Origin: an uncultured Candidatus Competibacteraceae bacterium
GTDB taxonomy: Bacteria > Pseudomonadota > Gammaproteobacteria > Competibacterales > Competibacteraceae
Direction: 5' to 3'
DNA length: 39,737 nt
Assembly: GCA_903879705.1 (NCBI GenBank)
Contig: CAIRMO010000042.1
Coordinates: 1 to 39,737 of the forward strand
Every line of letters starts with the position of its first letter. Position 1 is the first letter of the stretch. A program made the position numbers and the translations under genes. Of the stretch, positions 8,466 through 17,642 are shown in pieces. Under the pieces are notes generated by a model. It was not told the origin of the DNA and did not search any database. It saw only the letters and a program-made list of their open reading frames with translations.

Positions 8466-10514
8466 ATGATGGTCAGCTACACTACCGAATCCATCCGCAA
8501 TATCGCCTTGGCCGGGCATGGCGCGGCCGGTAAAACCACGCTGGTGGAATCAATTCTGTACCACGCCGGCAAGCTCGCAGCCCCCGGCGCGGTGGAAAAG
8601 GGCAACACGGTCTGCGATTTCGACCCGCAAGAGAAGGCGCATCAGCATTCGCTGGACTCCGCGCTGGTCCATCTCGACTATCAGGGCGCGCATATCAATC
8701 TGATCGATACCCCTGGTTTTACCGACTTCATCGGCCAGGCGATTGCGGTTTTACCTGCCGTGGAAACGGTAGCGGTCGTGATCAACGCCCAGACCGGTAT
8801 CGAGGTGATGACCCAGCGAATGATGGAACGCGCCGCCGAGCGCCGGCAGTGTCGACTCATCATCGTCAACAAGATCGACGCCGAAAATGTCGATTTGCCC
8901 GGCCTGCTGGAGCAGATCCAGGACAGCTTTGGCAAAGAATGCCTGCCGATTAACCTGCCCGCCAACGGTGGCGCCAGCGTGGTGGACTGCTTTTTCAACC
9001 CCGCTGGTGACAGCGATTTTTCCAGCGTTGCCGCCGCCCACTCGGCTCTGATTGACCAGGTGGTCGAAATGGACGAGGCGTTAATGGCGCTGTATCTGGA
9101 ACAGGGCGATGAATTGCAGCCGGACCAGCTTCATGCGCCGTTCGAGAAGGCGTTGCGCGAAGGCCACCTGATCCCGATTTGCTTCGTCTCGGCCCGCACC
9201 GGGACCGGGGTGAAGGAACTGCTGGAGGTCTTCATCAAGTTGTTGCCCAATCCGCTCGAAGGCAATCCTGAACCCTTGGTCAAGGGCGAAGGCGCAGGGG
9301 TGGAAGCATTGCGGGTGATTCCCGATTCCAGGCAACACGCGGTCGCGCATGTGTTCAAGGTGGTGATTGACCCCTTCATCGGCAAGCTGGGCATTTTCCG
9401 CATTCACCAGGGCAGTATCACCAAGGACAGCCCACTGTTGATCGGTGATGGACGCAAACCATTCAAGGTCAATCATCTTTTTCATCTATACGGCAAGGAG
9501 CATCCCGAAGTCACTATTGGCATTCCCGGCGATATTTGCGCGGTCGCCAAGATCGACGAGATTCATCGTGACGTGGTGCTGCACGAATCCCATGATGAAG
9601 ATGAGCTTCACCTGCGCCCGTCGCACTTCCCAACCCCGTTGTTTGGGCTGGCGATTCGTGCGGCCACCCGGGGCGACGAGCAAAAGCTGTCCGACACCGT
9701 CCACAAGTTGCTGGAGGAAGACCCCTGTCTGGCGCTGGAACACAACGCTCACACCAAGGAAACCGTGCTGCGCGGCCTGAGCGATCTGCACCTGCGCCTG
9801 ACTCTGGAAAAGATGCAGCAACGCTATAACATTCAGGTGGAAACCAAGCCGCCTAAGATTGCCTACAAGGAAACCATCGGCCAGATGGCAGAAGGCCACC
9901 ATCGGCACAAAAAGCAAACCGGCGGGGCGGGGCAGTTCGGCGAGGTCTATCTGCGGGTTGAACCGTTGCCGCGCAACGCCGGCTTTGAGTTCGTCAGCGC
10001 AGTGGTCGGCGGCACCATTCCAACCTCGTTTCTGCCGGCGGTGGAAAAGGGCGTCCGTGAGGCCTTACAGGAAGGCGTGATCGCCGGCTATCCGGTGCAG
10101 GACGTGCGGGCTATTGCCACTGATGGCAAATATCACCCGGTCGATTCCAAGGAAATCGCCTTCATCACGGCCGGGCGGGAGGCGTTCTTTGATGCGGTAG
10201 CCAAGGCCCGGCCACTGGTGCTGGAACCGATCATCAATCTGGAAGTACGGACTCCGGCGGATTGCGTGGGCGCGATTACTGGCGACCTGTCCAGTCGGCG
10301 CGGGCGGATTGCCGGGACCGACGCCGGGCCGCGCGGGATGAGCATCATCAAGGCGCAAGTCCCACTGGCCGAACTGGATGGCTATGAGTCGCAGTTGAAA
10401 TCGATGACCGGCGGCCACGGTTCATACAGCCTTGAGTTGAGTCATTACGATCCGGTGCCCAGCGACATCCAGCAGAAACTGCAAAGTGCGTACAAGAAAC
10501 AGCAGGAAGGTTGA
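8466..10514 (+). CDS. Elongation factor G-like GTPase (EF-G2 type)
   Basis: A 682-residue translational GTPase with EF-G layout: G domain (about 1-270), domain II, then domains III-V ending near 675. G motifs are GHGAAGKT at residues 17-24 (canonical EF-G reads AHIDAGKT), DTPG at 81-84 and NKID at 135-138. The altered P-loop and the absence of rpsL, rpsG and tuf neighbours mark it as the divergent EF-G-like family rather than the housekeeping fusA. Its exact role is not established to my knowledge. Two ATGs are adjacent: AGGAGG at 8458-8463 is only two bases from the first, so the second (8469) may be the real start. A possible terminator follows at 10591. Confidence 0.85.
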   Translation: MMVSYTTESIRNIALAGHGAAGKTTLVESILYHAGKLAAPGAVEKGNTVCDFDPQEKAHQHSLDSALVHLDYQGAHINLIDTPGFTDFIGQAIAVLPAVETVAVVINAQTGIEVMTQRMMERAAERRQCRLIIVNKIDAENVDLPGLLEQIQDSFGKECLPINLPANGGASVVDCFFNPAGDSDFSSVAAAHSALIDQVVEMDEALMALYLEQGDELQPDQLHAPFEKALREGHLIPICFVSARTGTGVKELLEVFIKLLPNPLEGNPEPLVKGEGAGVEALRVIPDSRQHAVAHVFKVVIDPFIGKLGIFRIHQGSITKDSPLLIGDGRKPFKVNHLFHLYGKEHPEVTIGIPGDICAVAKIDEIHRDVVLHESHDEDELHLRPSHFPTPLFGLAIRAATRGDEQKLSDTVHKLLEEDPCLALEHNAHTKETVLRGLSDLHLRLTLEKMQQRYNIQVETKPPKIAYKETIGQMAEGHHRHKKQTGGAGQFGEVYLRVEPLPRNAGFEFVSAVVGGTIPTSFLPAVEKGVREALQEGVIAGYPVQDVRAIATDGKYHPVDSKEIAFITAGREAFFDAVAKARPLVLEPIINLEVRTPADCVGAITGDLSSRRGRIAGTDAGPRGMSIIKAQVPLAELDGYESQLKSMTGGHGSYSLELSHYDPVPSDIQQKLQSAYKKQQEG

Positions 10515-10590
10515 TTGACCAGCCACGGGCCGGGTATCGCCCCGGCTTGCCGGCTGAAACCTTGTACAACGCTGGGTTGCAAAAACGGGT

Positions 10591-10609
10591 AACGACCACG
10601 GTCGTTTTT
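10591..10609 (+). terminator. Short hairpin terminator after the EF-G-like gene
   Basis: AACGAC (10591-10596) and GTCGTT (10601-10606) enclose a CACG loop, and the T run continues to 10609. It lies 77 bases after the EF-G-like stop and 95 before the second phasin. It could alternatively be an operator palindrome for that phasin. Confidence 0.45.
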
Positions 10610-10703
10610 ATACCGAATATCTGTTAGGCTTGCATCAAAGTGTTCTATAGGGTGTAGTGGAATCCCGATTTTAAGCCCCTCAATATTTTTGGAGAAACTC
10701 GCT

Positions 10704-11060
10704 ATGAGCAACAACGTGCTGGCTAAACTGGTGGAGCAGTATCAAAACTTCCTGGAATCGGCAATCAAGGCTAATCAATTGTCCGTCGCTAACATGGAAG
10801 CCTTGATCAAGTTTCAGATGAATGCATCGGTATCGCGTCTGCAATCCTATATGACCTTGGCGAAAGCCGCCGCTGATATCAACGATATGGCTTCTTACCA
10901 GACGTTCCTGGCCAGTCAGGCTGAAACCGCTTCAAGCCTGCAACACAAATTCAGCGACGACGCCAAGACCCTGGCTGACCTGATGGGCGAATTCAAGGCT
11001 GAATACGAGCAACTGATGCGGGACCGTTCGCCTGCCACCGACGAGAAACAGCGTTCCTGA
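10704..11060 (+). CDS. Phasin family protein (second copy)
   Basis: A 118-residue helical protein of the phasin family, predicted to sit on polyhydroxyalkanoate granules. Features: VANMEALIKFQMNASVSRLQSYM, then AKAAADINDMASYQTFLASQAETASSLQHKF, the same order of helices as the first phasin. The start at 10704 follows GGAGA at the right spacing. The C-terminus is charged (RDRSPATDEKQRS). Transcribed alone: the upstream hairpin closes the EF-G-like unit, and the next gene is on the opposite strand three bases away. It lacks the TTGC-N3-GCAA sites of the first phasin, so the two may be regulated differently. Confidence 0.83.
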   Translation: MSNNVLAKLVEQYQNFLESAIKANQLSVANMEALIKFQMNASVSRLQSYMTLAKAAADINDMASYQTFLASQAETASSLQHKFSDDAKTLADLMGEFKAEYEQLMRDRSPATDEKQRS

Positions 11061-11062
11061 TC

Positions 11063-11584
11063 TCACTTTCCAGCCAGCGCCTGTTCACAGGCCTGGCGCA
11101 CCTTATCATCAAAGCAAACCAGATAAACCGTTTCAATCTGCTCATCAGTCGCCAGAAAGCGGCGCACCTCCCGCACTGCAATCCGCGCCGCATCCGGCAA
11201 CGGGTAGCGGTACACCCCGCAACTGATGGCAGGAAAGGCGATGCGGCGGACTTTATGCGCCACCGCCAGTTGCAGGCTGTTGCGATAGCAGGCCGCCAGC
11301 CATTCCGGCTCGCCCCGGTCGCCGCCCTGCCAAATCGGACCGACCGTATGGATCACATATCGGGCTGGCAAACGATAGCCGCGGGTGATTTTGGCCTGTC
11401 CGGTGTCACAACCGCCCAAGGTGCGGCATTCGGCCAGTAATTCCGGCCCCGCAGCGCGATGAATGGCCCCGTCTACTCCCCCGCCGCCTAACAGCGAACG
11501 GTTGGCGGCATTCACAATGGCGTCCACCGCCAATGCGGCGATGTCCCCCGAAGTGAGCTGGATTCGGTCGGAATTCGCGCTCAT
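11063..11584 (-). CDS. Macrodomain protein, O-acetyl-ADP-ribose deacetylase-like
   Basis: A 173-residue single-domain macrodomain of the YmdB/MacroD class. The ADP-ribose-binding motifs are clear: [23 protein letters not shown] (residues about 16-38) contains the catalytic-type NAAN and [10 protein letters not shown] loops, and VIHTVGPIW plus [13 protein letters not shown] form the second half of the site. Such enzymes remove ADP-ribose or acetyl groups from ADP-ribosylated substrates in the cytosol. It begins one base after the rubredoxin stop, so it is the last gene of the ubiB-like/rubredoxin/macrodomain operon. Confidence 0.9.
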   Translation of the reverse strand: MSANSDRIQLTSGDIAALAVDAIVNAANRSLLGGGGVDGAIHRAAGPELLAECRTLGGCDTGQAKITRGYRLPARYVIHTVGPIWQGGDRGEPEWLAACYRNSLQLAVAHKVRRIAFPAISCGVYRYPLPDAARIAVREVRRFLATDEQIETVYLVCFDDKVRQACEQALAGK

Positions 11585-11585
11585 C

Positions 11586-11750
11586 TCAAATCTCGATCAA
11601 ATCAAAATCGCTCTTGGACGCGCCGCACTCGGGACAAACCCAGGTCGACGGCACCTCCTCCCAGCGGGTGCCCGGCGCAATGCCGTCTTCGGGCCAGCCC
11701 TTTTCCTCGTTGTAGATCAACGCGCAAATCAGACAGATATATCTTTTCAT
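11586..11750 (-). CDS. Rubredoxin
   Basis: A 54-residue iron protein carrying one Fe(SCys)4 centre, an electron carrier. The two ligand pairs are Cys6/Cys9 in YICLIC and Cys39/Cys42 in VCPECGA. The first knuckle lacks the usual Gly after the second Cys (CLICALIY rather than CxxCGxxY), whereas the second has it (CPECGA). The aromatic and acidic residues expected around the site (Tyr13, Trp19-Pro-Glu-Asp-Gly, Trp37) are present. The ATG at 11750 is preceded by a weak GAAGG. It lies 47 bases after the UbiB-like gene and one base before the macrodomain gene. Its redox partner cannot be told from the sequence. Confidence 0.9.
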   Translation of the reverse strand: MKRYICLICALIYNEEKGWPEDGIAPGTRWEEVPSTWVCPECGASKSDFDLIEI

Positions 11751-11797
11751 CGGACTTTGCCTTCAGGTTGAAACAGGTTGAAGTAAGGGGAGCGGCG

Positions 11798-13462
11798 TCA
11801 ACCCGCCCCACGCCGGTATAACCAGACCGCGACCAGCAACAACCCGTTCCCGGTCAGCCAGGCATCAGTTTGCGCCAAGATCAGCACCCCACCCACGAGG
11901 CAAGCGGCAGCAACAATCGCGCTGCGCAACCCGGCCAGCGGATTCACGGTCGCCGGAGCCGGACGCTCCAGCAACCGGGCTGATTGCGCCAGCCATTCCG
12001 GCAACCGGCTGACAAAATCCAGCAATTCCGGGCCATTGCGCCACAGTTCGCGGGTCAGCCGTCCCACTTTGAACTGGGCGCGGAAAATGGCCACGATATG
12101 GGTCCGCGATAGCGCCACCACGTCCAGCTCCGGATCGACCATCCGCCCGACGCCCTCAAACGTCACCAGCGCCTTGACCATCAGCACCAGCTCCACCCGG
12201 AAATATATCCGGTAGCGCCCACCCAGTTGCATCGATTCCAGAATCAGCCGGGCGATACTGAAATCACCGCGATGGGCGCGGAGCAGGAACCGCCGCGACA
12301 GTTCCACCACCGCCCGCCGAAACTCGTCCGGATGACCGCCCGGCCCAACCCGGGCCATCCCGCCAAGATGCTGCGCCGCCTTTTCGACATCACCGCTGAC
12401 CAGCGCATGGTAGTAATACAGCAACCGCCGCCGGGTCTCGTCCTCAAACCGCCCGACCATCCCTAGGTCCACAAAGCCGATCCGCACCGACGGGCCGGGC
12501 AGAATCAGCAGGTTACCGGCATGCAGATCGGCGTGAAAAAACCCGTATTGATACAGCATCCGCAAAATCGCCTGCGCCCCCAAGTTGACTACCTGCGCCC
12601 GATCCAGCGCGCTGAGGTCGAAAGTCGCCGGCGCGCCGGGCTTGAAGCCGTCCAGAAACTCCATCGTCAACACGCTGACGCTGCTCAATTCCCGGTACAT
12701 GCGCGGAAACACAATCGCCGGGGTGGCGTGAAAACAGGCGGTAAAAATCTCGCCGTTATCGGCCTCGGTGGTCAAATCCAGTTCCCGCACCGTGTAACTG
12801 CGAAATTCCTCGATGATGGCCACCGGCTGATAATGCGGCAGCAGCCAGTTCAATACCGCGCCCAAGCCACGCAGCAATTTCAGATCGGCCAGCACCGTCT
12901 CGCGCACCCCCGGCTTCAGCACCTTGATCACCACCGCCTGACCAGCGTGAGTCGTGGCCCGATGCACCTGCGCCAGCGAAGCCGAACCGAGCGGCTGCTC
13001 CTGAACGGCGCTGAATAACTCCGTCAGGGGCCGCCCCAGTTCCGCTTCGATCAAACCCCGAAGGATCGGAAAAGCCACGGCGGGAGCCTGATCGAACAGA
13101 TTTTTCAACTCATCCGTGACCGGACGCGGTAACAGATCCTCGCGCACCGCCATAATTTGGCCTAACTTTATATAGGTCGGACCCAACCGCTCGAGCCGGC
13201 GGCGCAATTGCGCGGCAAACGGCAAGTGAGCCAGCGCCGGATCCAGCCGGCGTTCTGCCAGAGTGGCGGCGATGTTCAGCAGGCGGTGCCCGCGTTGTTG
13301 CTCCGGCGGCAGACTGCGCAAATACGCAATCGCGCCGCCCGCCAGCAGCCCGAGTAATTGGCCGTTGACCGTCAGCCAGCGCTGCCATAACCGCCGCCCG
13401 GACGCCAGCGGCTGAAACAGCGGAACGACGGGCGTGGCGGTGGGCGGACGATCATCGGCCAT
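11798..13462 (-). CDS. ABC1/AarF/UbiB-family atypical kinase
   Basis: A 554-residue membrane-associated protein-kinase-like protein, related to UbiB, which is needed for ubiquinone synthesis. The family KxGQ motif (YIKLGQIM) lies near residue 98, the Ala-rich nucleotide loop reads GSASLAQVHRA, and VVIKVLKPG carries the ATP-site Lys. FHADLHAGN gives the catalytic Asp and metal-binding Asn, and FVDLGM the DFG-like Asp. Two hydrophobic helices close the C-terminus (about 510-550), as in UbiB. No ubiE or ubiJ is nearby, and rubredoxin plus macrodomain genes follow, so it may be a paralogue rather than the housekeeping UbiB. It is divergent from the WS/DGAT gene, with 95 bases between the two starts. 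Confidence 0.85.
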   Translation of the reverse strand: MADDRPPTATPVVPLFQPLASGRRLWQRWLTVNGQLLGLLAGGAIAYLRSLPPEQQRGHRLLNIAATLAERRLDPALAHLPFAAQLRRRLERLGPTYIKLGQIMAVREDLLPRPVTDELKNLFDQAPAVAFPILRGLIEAELGRPLTELFSAVQEQPLGSASLAQVHRATTHAGQAVVIKVLKPGVRETVLADLKLLRGLGAVLNWLLPHYQPVAIIEEFRSYTVRELDLTTEADNGEIFTACFHATPAIVFPRMYRELSSVSVLTMEFLDGFKPGAPATFDLSALDRAQVVNLGAQAILRMLYQYGFFHADLHAGNLLILPGPSVRIGFVDLGMVGRFEDETRRRLLYYYHALVSGDVEKAAQHLGGMARVGPGGHPDEFRRAVVELSRRFLLRAHRGDFSIARLILESMQLGGRYRIYFRVELVLMVKALVTFEGVGRMVDPELDVVALSRTHIVAIFRAQFKVGRLTRELWRNGPELLDFVSRLPEWLAQSARLLERPAPATVNPLAGLRSAIVAAACLVGGVLILAQTDAWLTGNGLLLVAVWLYRRGAG

Positions 13463-13557
13463 GCGGTGGGCAACTACGGCAGGTGGGCGTTTAGGAAGTT
13501 GGGATCAACACGAAATTTGACCGTGGTTGGCAGTATAGCAACCAGGGAGGCGCAAAC

Positions 13558-14913
13558 ATGACGGCGCAATCGAATACGGTCCGAGCGGCATTGCCGATCA
13601 GCAGCGAGTCGCGGGAATGGGTGAACTATCGCGATGTGACCTGGGCGCGAATGGATACCCCGGAACAGCCAATGGTCGTCAACCTGGTCCTGCTGCTGAC
13701 CGCGCCGGTGGATCGGGAACGGTTCACCGCACTGCTGCGCGACCGACTGCTGCGCTTCGCCCGGTTCCGGCAACGGCTGGTCCCGCATGGCAACCGCTAT
13801 CTCTGGATCGAAGACCCGGCGTTCAATCTGGATGCTCATCTGCATTGGTTGCGCCTGCCGGAACCTGCCGATCAACGGGCTTTAGAGGAACGGGTGGGCG
13901 AGTTATCCAGCGAACCGCTGGATTTCAGTCGGCCGCTGTGGCGGTGCGTCGTATTGGAAAATTACGGTGCGGGCGGGGCGCTGGTGTTCCGGATTCACCA
14001 CTGCATCGCCGATGGCGTGGCCCTGCTGCGGGTGTTCCTGACCCTGGCCGACCGGGGGCCGGAACCGGCTTCGCCAGCGGAAACGCTGGAACAGCAGCGG
14101 GAACAAGCCCGCTTGGCGGCCAAGACGACCAAAGCCCTGGTTTTACCCACCGGCTGGCGACAACGCCTGCACTGGAGCGCCGCCTTCGCTGGGGCGTTGC
14201 TGCGGCAAGCCGTCATGGGACCGGATCGGCGCACCGCGCTGCGCGGGCGACTGACCGGGCACAAACGGGTCGCCTGGGCGGCGCCAATCCCGCTGGCTGA
14301 CATTGCGGCGCTTCGTCAGCGTTTGGGTGGACGTGTCAACGATGTGCTGCTGACCGCCCTCGCCGGGGCGCTGGGACGCTATCTGCGGGCGCATGGCGAA
14401 CTGCGGCCCCACCTGACGGTGCGGCTGGTCGAGGCGGTCAATCTGCGCCCCTATCAGGAAGAAATCCGCCTTGGCAACGAATTCGCCGTGATTTTCCTCA
14501 AAGCGCCACTGGGCATCGCCGATCCCGCCGAACGGCTGACGGCAGTGCGCGCGCAAACCGATCGGGTTAAAGCCTCCCCGGAAGCGGTAGCGAATCTGGC
14601 GCTGATCGATTTCATTGGCCGGCTGCCCACCGGGCTGGAACGGTGGGTACTCCGGCTCTACGGGATGAGAGCCAGCCTGGTGATGACCAACGTGCCGGGG
14701 CCGGAATACCCGCTTTATCTGGCCGGGGTGCCGGTGGATCGGGTGCTGGCCTGGGTACCGCAAATTGCCGGCATCGGCATCGGCGTTTGCATCCTGAGTT
14801 ACGCTGGATCGATCACCGTAGGGATTGCCACCGACAGCGGGGTTGTTGCCGATCCGTGGGAACTGATCGCCGGTTTCGAGGCAGAAATGACCGAATGGTG
14901 CGTCATGCCTTAA
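13558..14913 (+). CDS. Wax ester synthase/diacylglycerol acyltransferase (WS/DGAT)
   Basis: A 451-residue bifunctional acyltransferase family member that makes wax esters or triacylglycerol from acyl-CoA. The catalytic HHxxxDG motif is intact at residues 147-153 (HHCIADG). The C-terminal NVPGPEYPLYLAG motif near 375 and the VNDVLLTALAGALGRYL segment near 260 are also diagnostic. A GAGG precedes the ATG at 13558. Together with the phasins this suggests a second storage lipid besides PHA. The next gene (ExeA-FHA) follows after 38 bases with its own strong ribosome site, and may be cotranscribed. Confidence 0.88.
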   Translation: MTAQSNTVRAALPISSESREWVNYRDVTWARMDTPEQPMVVNLVLLLTAPVDRERFTALLRDRLLRFARFRQRLVPHGNRYLWIEDPAFNLDAHLHWLRLPEPADQRALEERVGELSSEPLDFSRPLWRCVVLENYGAGGALVFRIHHCIADGVALLRVFLTLADRGPEPASPAETLEQQREQARLAAKTTKALVLPTGWRQRLHWSAAFAGALLRQAVMGPDRRTALRGRLTGHKRVAWAAPIPLADIAALRQRLGGRVNDVLLTALAGALGRYLRAHGELRPHLTVRLVEAVNLRPYQEEIRLGNEFAVIFLKAPLGIADPAERLTAVRAQTDRVKASPEAVANLALIDFIGRLPTGLERWVLRLYGMRASLVMTNVPGPEYPLYLAGVPVDRVLAWVPQIAGIGIGVCILSYAGSITVGIATDSGVVADPWELIAGFEAEMTEWCVMP

Positions 14914-14951
14914 AATGCGGGGGTTCGCCGGCGATCAGGAAGGAGTAAGGA

Positions 14952-17627
14952 ATGTACGCTGCCTTTTTCGGGTTTGAGCGCAAACCTTTCAAGCCGAAAG
15001 ATCCGAAAGACTTTTATCGCAACGCTAATTTTGACACCGCTTGCGCTGATCTCCGGGATGCGATTCGGGAACAGCGCGGTTTTGCGCTGCTCACGGGTGA
15101 AACCGGGGTTGGCAAGACCTGCCTCCTGCGCCGCTGCATGGCCGAGGCAAGCGATCTCCGGTTGATTCTGCTCCCCGGCGCCGGCCTCGATTTTCCCGGC
15201 ATCCTGAAGTCATTGTGCGTCAACCTGCAACTGCCGGCTGAATCGCTCAACCCTGAGCAGCAGCAACAACAGGTGCTGAAAACGCTGACCGCACCGACGC
15301 GACACCGGCAGATCATCGCCCTGCTCATCGATGATGCCCATCATTTGCGCACCGACGTCCTCGGCCAGTTATGGGAATTTGCACAAACCCCAACGCTTCC
15401 CCGCCAGCGCCTGCAGATCGTGCTGGCGGGGTTGCCAGACATCGAGGGCAAGCTGCGCCAGCCCGGACTCCAACCGCTACATGCCGGCATTCGGACCCGC
15501 TGCCGTCTCGACCGATTGAGCGATAACGAGATCGGGCTGTATATCGCCCATCAATTTAAAGTCGCCGGTTGCCACCACGACCTGCTATCGCCTGCCGCTA
15601 TCGAGCGGATTGCCCATCACACCCGGGGAGCGCTGCGTTCCATCGCCCTGCTGGTTGATGCGATCCTGATGCTGGCCAGCCTGTATGCCGAACAACTGAT
15701 CACTCCGGATCTGGTGGATGAAGCCGCCCTGAACTGTTTTCTTGGCGACCGGACCGGCGCAGCCAAAACCGATGCTAACAAGACCTCAACCGGGATCAGT
15801 GCGATGGAAACCCCGACAACGCCGCATGTGGTCAGCCCCGATTTCGATCCGGGCTACAGCGAAACAGGCGTTGCCGAGGATGAAACAGCGCTGGACAAGT
15901 TTGACTTCGCGTTCGATTTCGATTTTGATTTGGAGGCCACCGCATTCGACGAAGTGCTGGCGCATGCGGCTGCAGTCCCCAAAGCCGCGCCCCTCTCCCC
16001 CGCTTCACCGCTACCCCCTGAATCACCGCATTTGGGTCAATTGATTCAGGTACTCAAGGAAATCATTGAAAAATCGGCGCATCGTAACGCCCGGGATCGG
16101 GCAGCGCTGCACTATTTTCATCAGCGCTACACCCGGCTGGCCCAAGGCGGCACGGCTGGACAAGTGGCGGAATGTGAACAGCGTTTGGCGCGGCTGGCCG
16201 AACGTCAGGCCCCGGCTCTCGTGCATCTGGCGGCGGTTTGGCAACCATCGCCGGGACGACAAGGCTTGTTTTGCGCCCTGCTGCTCAACCCGGGCTGGTG
16301 GCAGTGCCGGGAAATCCGTTTGCGGCTGCACGGTTCCGATCTGGCGTTCGCCAATAAGGGGCAACTGCCGCCGTTACGGCTGCTGGATGGCCGGGACGCC
16401 CAACCGGTTTACCTGAACTTTCAGACATCTGATGCCAGTTGCGCTTCAACCGCGCTGTATCTGGAGCTTGATCTGCGCGATCACCGGGGCGAATGGCGCG
16501 CATTCAATAGTCAGAGTGGGATCAGGCTGGATTTTTCCGGGCGGACGGAAACCGATCCCGTCGTTGCCGGACCCGCCTTTGATCAGTTCTGTCCAGAGTC
16601 GCCAGCGGAAGCGGATGCCGCTGGATCATGGGCTGCGCCCGATCTGAGGGACCCTGGTGGTCTCGCGAGTACCCTGCCGCTGGAGTTGACGACCGATCCA
16701 GAGCGAACGGGCCAATTACAGACCAGCGCTGTGCCCGGCGAAGGCATTGAACGCGGGACGCTGTTGACCCGCGCCTTACTGCTGGCCGCCGATCCGGCCC
16801 AGACGCCGGCCCGGATCGAGCTGGTGTCGCGCCCCTTTATGGTCTTCGGTCGTCATGGCGCCGGGATGCAGGCCGGATTCGGCGATTTTACGCTGGGTTT
16901 CGTCCCCGAATATGGCCGGATCTCTCGCCTGCACTGTGTGATTTGCGCGTTGGGCGACCAGTTGGCGCTGATGCCGGCCAGTGACCAGGGGCAGACGTTT
17001 ACCGGACACAATGGTCAGCGGATCGAGCGGGGCCGTTGGGAATTACTGGCGACGGACGATAGCCTGGAGATTGGCAATCTGTACCGGCTGAAGCTGACTC
17101 TGGCATGGGATCGCAAGGGCGAGAGCGAACCGCCGGTTTGGGATATCTGCGAGCCGCGTGACAAATTTGGCCACTATCTGCTGGATTTGATTAAAGTGTT
17201 GCGGCAACGCGACCAACAATCAAAAAATGAGGAACTGCGGACAGTGCTGGGAACCCGCTATGCCCAATTATTACGGATGCAGGATCGGGTCGCGGCGCTC
17301 AACGGGATCGGCAATCCGGGCGCTTTGATTTACGCCCGGTTTGAGCGCGATGATGCCGCCCAGCGGCAGATCGTCCATTACTATGTGCCCAAGTGGCTGC
17401 CGATCGGTAATTCCGCCCAGGCCGGCTTGCGGATCGATGCCCGGGGGGTCGCGCCCCACCACGCCGATCTGTTGTTCCGGGACGGGATGTACTGGATTCA
17501 GAACCTGGCGGCACCCGGTTCGGTTCAGGTGGGCTGTCATGTGTTGGCCACTAATGAAACGCTGGCGCTGGAAGCGGGTGATGCCCTGACGGTGGGCTCG
17601 GCGCAATTCACTTTCGAGGCCTATTGA
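14952..17627 (+). CDS. ExeA-like AAA ATPase fused to FHA domains
   Basis: An 891-residue multidomain protein. Residues 1-270 match the ExeA/MshM-type ATPase: the MYAAFFGFERKPF opening, Walker A GETGVGKT at 49-56, Walker B LLIDDAHH near 123-130 and the arginine-finger region IRTRCRLDRLSDNE near 180. A linker with an odd Phe-Asp run (about 316-330, FDFAFDFDFDLE) and a Pro-rich stretch follows. Residues 360-560 form a helix then a beta-rich region I cannot name. Residues about 625-720 are an FHA domain (VFGRHG, then GRISRLHCVI), which normally binds phosphothreonine. Residues about 805-891 look like a second, degenerate FHA fold. GGAAGGAGTAAGG precedes the ATG. ExeA partners (ExeB, type II secretion genes) are absent here. 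Confidence 0.8.
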   Translation: MYAAFFGFERKPFKPKDPKDFYRNANFDTACADLRDAIREQRGFALLTGETGVGKTCLLRRCMAEASDLRLILLPGAGLDFPGILKSLCVNLQLPAESLNPEQQQQQVLKTLTAPTRHRQIIALLIDDAHHLRTDVLGQLWEFAQTPTLPRQRLQIVLAGLPDIEGKLRQPGLQPLHAGIRTRCRLDRLSDNEIGLYIAHQFKVAGCHHDLLSPAAIERIAHHTRGALRSIALLVDAILMLASLYAEQLITPDLVDEAALNCFLGDRTGAAKTDANKTSTGISAMETPTTPHVVSPDFDPGYSETGVAEDETALDKFDFAFDFDFDLEATAFDEVLAHAAAVPKAAPLSPASPLPPESPHLGQLIQVLKEIIEKSAHRNARDRAALHYFHQRYTRLAQGGTAGQVAECEQRLARLAERQAPALVHLAAVWQPSPGRQGLFCALLLNPGWWQCREIRLRLHGSDLAFANKGQLPPLRLLDGRDAQPVYLNFQTSDASCASTALYLELDLRDHRGEWRAFNSQSGIRLDFSGRTETDPVVAGPAFDQFCPESPAEADAAGSWAAPDLRDPGGLASTLPLELTTDPERTGQLQTSAVPGEGIERGTLLTRALLLAADPAQTPARIELVSRPFMVFGRHGAGMQAGFGDFTLGFVPEYGRISRLHCVICALGDQLALMPASDQGQTFTGHNGQRIERGRWELLATDDSLEIGNLYRLKLTLAWDRKGESEPPVWDICEPRDKFGHYLLDLIKVLRQRDQQSKNEELRTVLGTRYAQLLRMQDRVAALNGIGNPGALIYARFERDDAAQRQIVHYYVPKWLPIGNSAQAGLRIDARGVAPHHADLLFRDGMYWIQNLAAPGSVQVGCHVLATNETLALEAGDALTVGSAQFTFEAY

Positions 17628-17642
17628 TTCAGGCGTGCAGGG

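Noticed and set aside
13523-13545. GGTTG ... CAACC inverted repeat between the UbiB-like and WS/DGAT genes
   Set aside because: Arms of five bases are too short to separate from chance, and TTGACC here lacks a properly spaced -10.
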